From Desulfomarina profundi (lineage in GTDB: Bacteria; Desulfobacterota; Desulfobulbia; Desulfobulbales; Desulfocapsaceae), in assembly GCF_019703855.1 (NCBI RefSeq), contig NZ_AP024086.1:620001-684000 (forward strand): 64,000 nucleotides of DNA, written 5' to 3'. Shown here one piece after another: positions 63,328-64,000 of this stretch; position 1 is the first letter of the stretch, and every line of letters begins with the position of its first letter. A program made the position numbers and the translations under genes. The notes under the pieces are model-generated. The model worked only from the letters and a program-made list of their open reading frames with translations, ran no database searches and was not told the origin of the DNA.

Positions 63328-64000
63328 ATGTCTGTCCTTCTGGAAGCCGTAAATATTTCGAGATCTTTCATTTCAGGGGACAGTCCATGCCTTGCGCTTG
63401 CACCCCTTTCTCTGGTTGTGGAAAAAGGGGAGTTTCTCGTCGTTACCGGACGCTCAGGTGCTGGAAAATCAACGCTTCTTCACCTTCTCAGTGGGCTGGA
63501 TCTTCCGTCACAAGGAGAAATCTTTTTTAAAAACAGATCACTTTCCAGGATGAATGAAATGGAAATAGCCCGGTTGCGTAACAGTTCTTTCGGATTTATT
63601 TTCCAGACACCTCATCTGTTATCCGACAGGACAATCCTTGAAAATGTGGCTATGCCGTTTTCCTACGGCGAACCGGTGGCACATGGAACTGTGGATAAAC
63701 GTTGTCGGGAACTTCTTGCTTACGCAGGTCTGGAAGAATTGATCCACCGTTTTCCCGGTACACTTTCAGGCGGAGAAATGCAACGCGTTGTTTTTGCCAG
63801 GGCACTGGTAAGAGAGCCGGAAATAATCTTTGCCGATGAACCAACCGGCAGTCTGGATGGAGGAAATTCCAGGAAGATAATGGAACTCCTGGCGAGACAG
63901 GTGAATAAAGGATGCACAGTTGTCATGGTGAGTCATGATCCGGAGGCTGGTTCTTTTGGAACCCGAACACTTCATCTTGAAAAAGTTGAATCAGCGGAAG
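63328..64000 (+). CDS. ABC transporter ATP-binding protein (LolD/MacB-type), partial
   Basis: 224 codons, open at the right edge. It has Walker A GRSGAGKS (41-48), the Q-loop FIFQTPHLL, the signature LSGGEMQR, Walker [10 protein letters not shown] and the switch His in MVSHDP. These are the motifs of the LolD/MacB/FtsE group, which work with a permease. The MacB-type membrane subunit is expected just beyond the window. It starts immediately after the adaptor stop, completing a TolC-HlyD-ABC operon. Confidence 0.93.
   Translation, partial: MSVLLEAVNISRSFISGDSPCLALAPLSLVVEKGEFLVVTGRSGAGKSTLLHLLSGLDLPSQGEIFFKNRSLSRMNEMEIARLRNSSFGFIFQTPHLLSDRTILENVAMPFSYGEPVAHGTVDKRCRELLAYAGLEELIHRFPGTLSGGEMQRVVFARALVREPEIIFADEPTGSLDGGNSRKIMELLARQVNKGCTVVMVSHDPEAGSFGTRTLHLEKVESAE

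Noticed and set aside
1-64000. tRNA or rRNA genes
   Set aside because: No sequence with tRNA-like TTCGANTC arms and CCA-proximal stems, nor rRNA segments, was found by reading.

Overview
The window looks like chromosome of a Gram-negative anaerobe, most likely Desulfobacterota and perhaps Desulfobulbales. That placement is an inference. It rests on a Desulfovibrio-type monomeric NapA, numerous multihaem c-type cytochromes, futalosine-route menaquinone genes (mqnB, mqnD), LolA/Pal/Skp/TolC envelope genes, and the pairing of ribonuclease Y with a RemA-type regulator. No rRNA or tRNA gene, prophage, IS transposase or CRISPR array was seen.

Layout. 1-13.6 kb is mostly housekeeping: a lytic transglycosylase cut by the left edge, a NUDIX hydrolase, zapB-zapA followed by a 6S RNA candidate, rny, tyrS, a Fur-family regulator, a radical SAM gene pair, pal, skp-like, and yicC-remA-gmk-rlmB. 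13.6-28.3 kb is a respiratory island. It holds a sigma-54 response regulator and a haem-c sensor kinase, a divergent nap operon (two tetrahaem cytochromes, napA, napD, napG, napH, a lipoprotein) and a second operon (tetrahaem anchor, Fe-S protein, NrfD, octahaem Hao-family cytochrome). Both operons carry a -24/-12 promoter preceded by two copies of a GTTACC-N4-GGTA dyad exactly 32 bp apart, so one activator very probably drives nitrate and downstream nitrogen-oxide reduction together. 28.4-47.6 kb is mixed: MFS pump, S1 protein, B12-type radical SAM protein, lolA, murI, fmdB-like, queA, mqnB, mqnD, a MobB-MobA-like gene, a two-CW regulator, a large receiver-PPDK protein, bpt, a radical SAM enzyme, PilZ and rarA.

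48.2-59.5 kb is the most unusual block. It encodes a secreted 1508-residue protein of 40 repeats of 35-36 residues resembling curlin repeats, a second secreted protein with eight similar repeats in which Met replaces Gln, a small related secreted protein, a CsgG-like lipoprotein, an LPP20-like protein, a small exported protein, a DUF2807 protein and an HtrA-like protease. I read it as a candidate curli-like surface fibre system. It is followed by a TolC/HlyD/ABC export operon that runs off the right edge.

Four genes (yicC, lolA, the mobB-mobA-like gene and the csgG-like gene) are each broken by the apparent loss of exactly one base in or next to a short G or C run. This pattern suggests assembly or read errors rather than four independent pseudogenes. 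Several small inverted-repeat elements (MITE-like) are scattered between genes.
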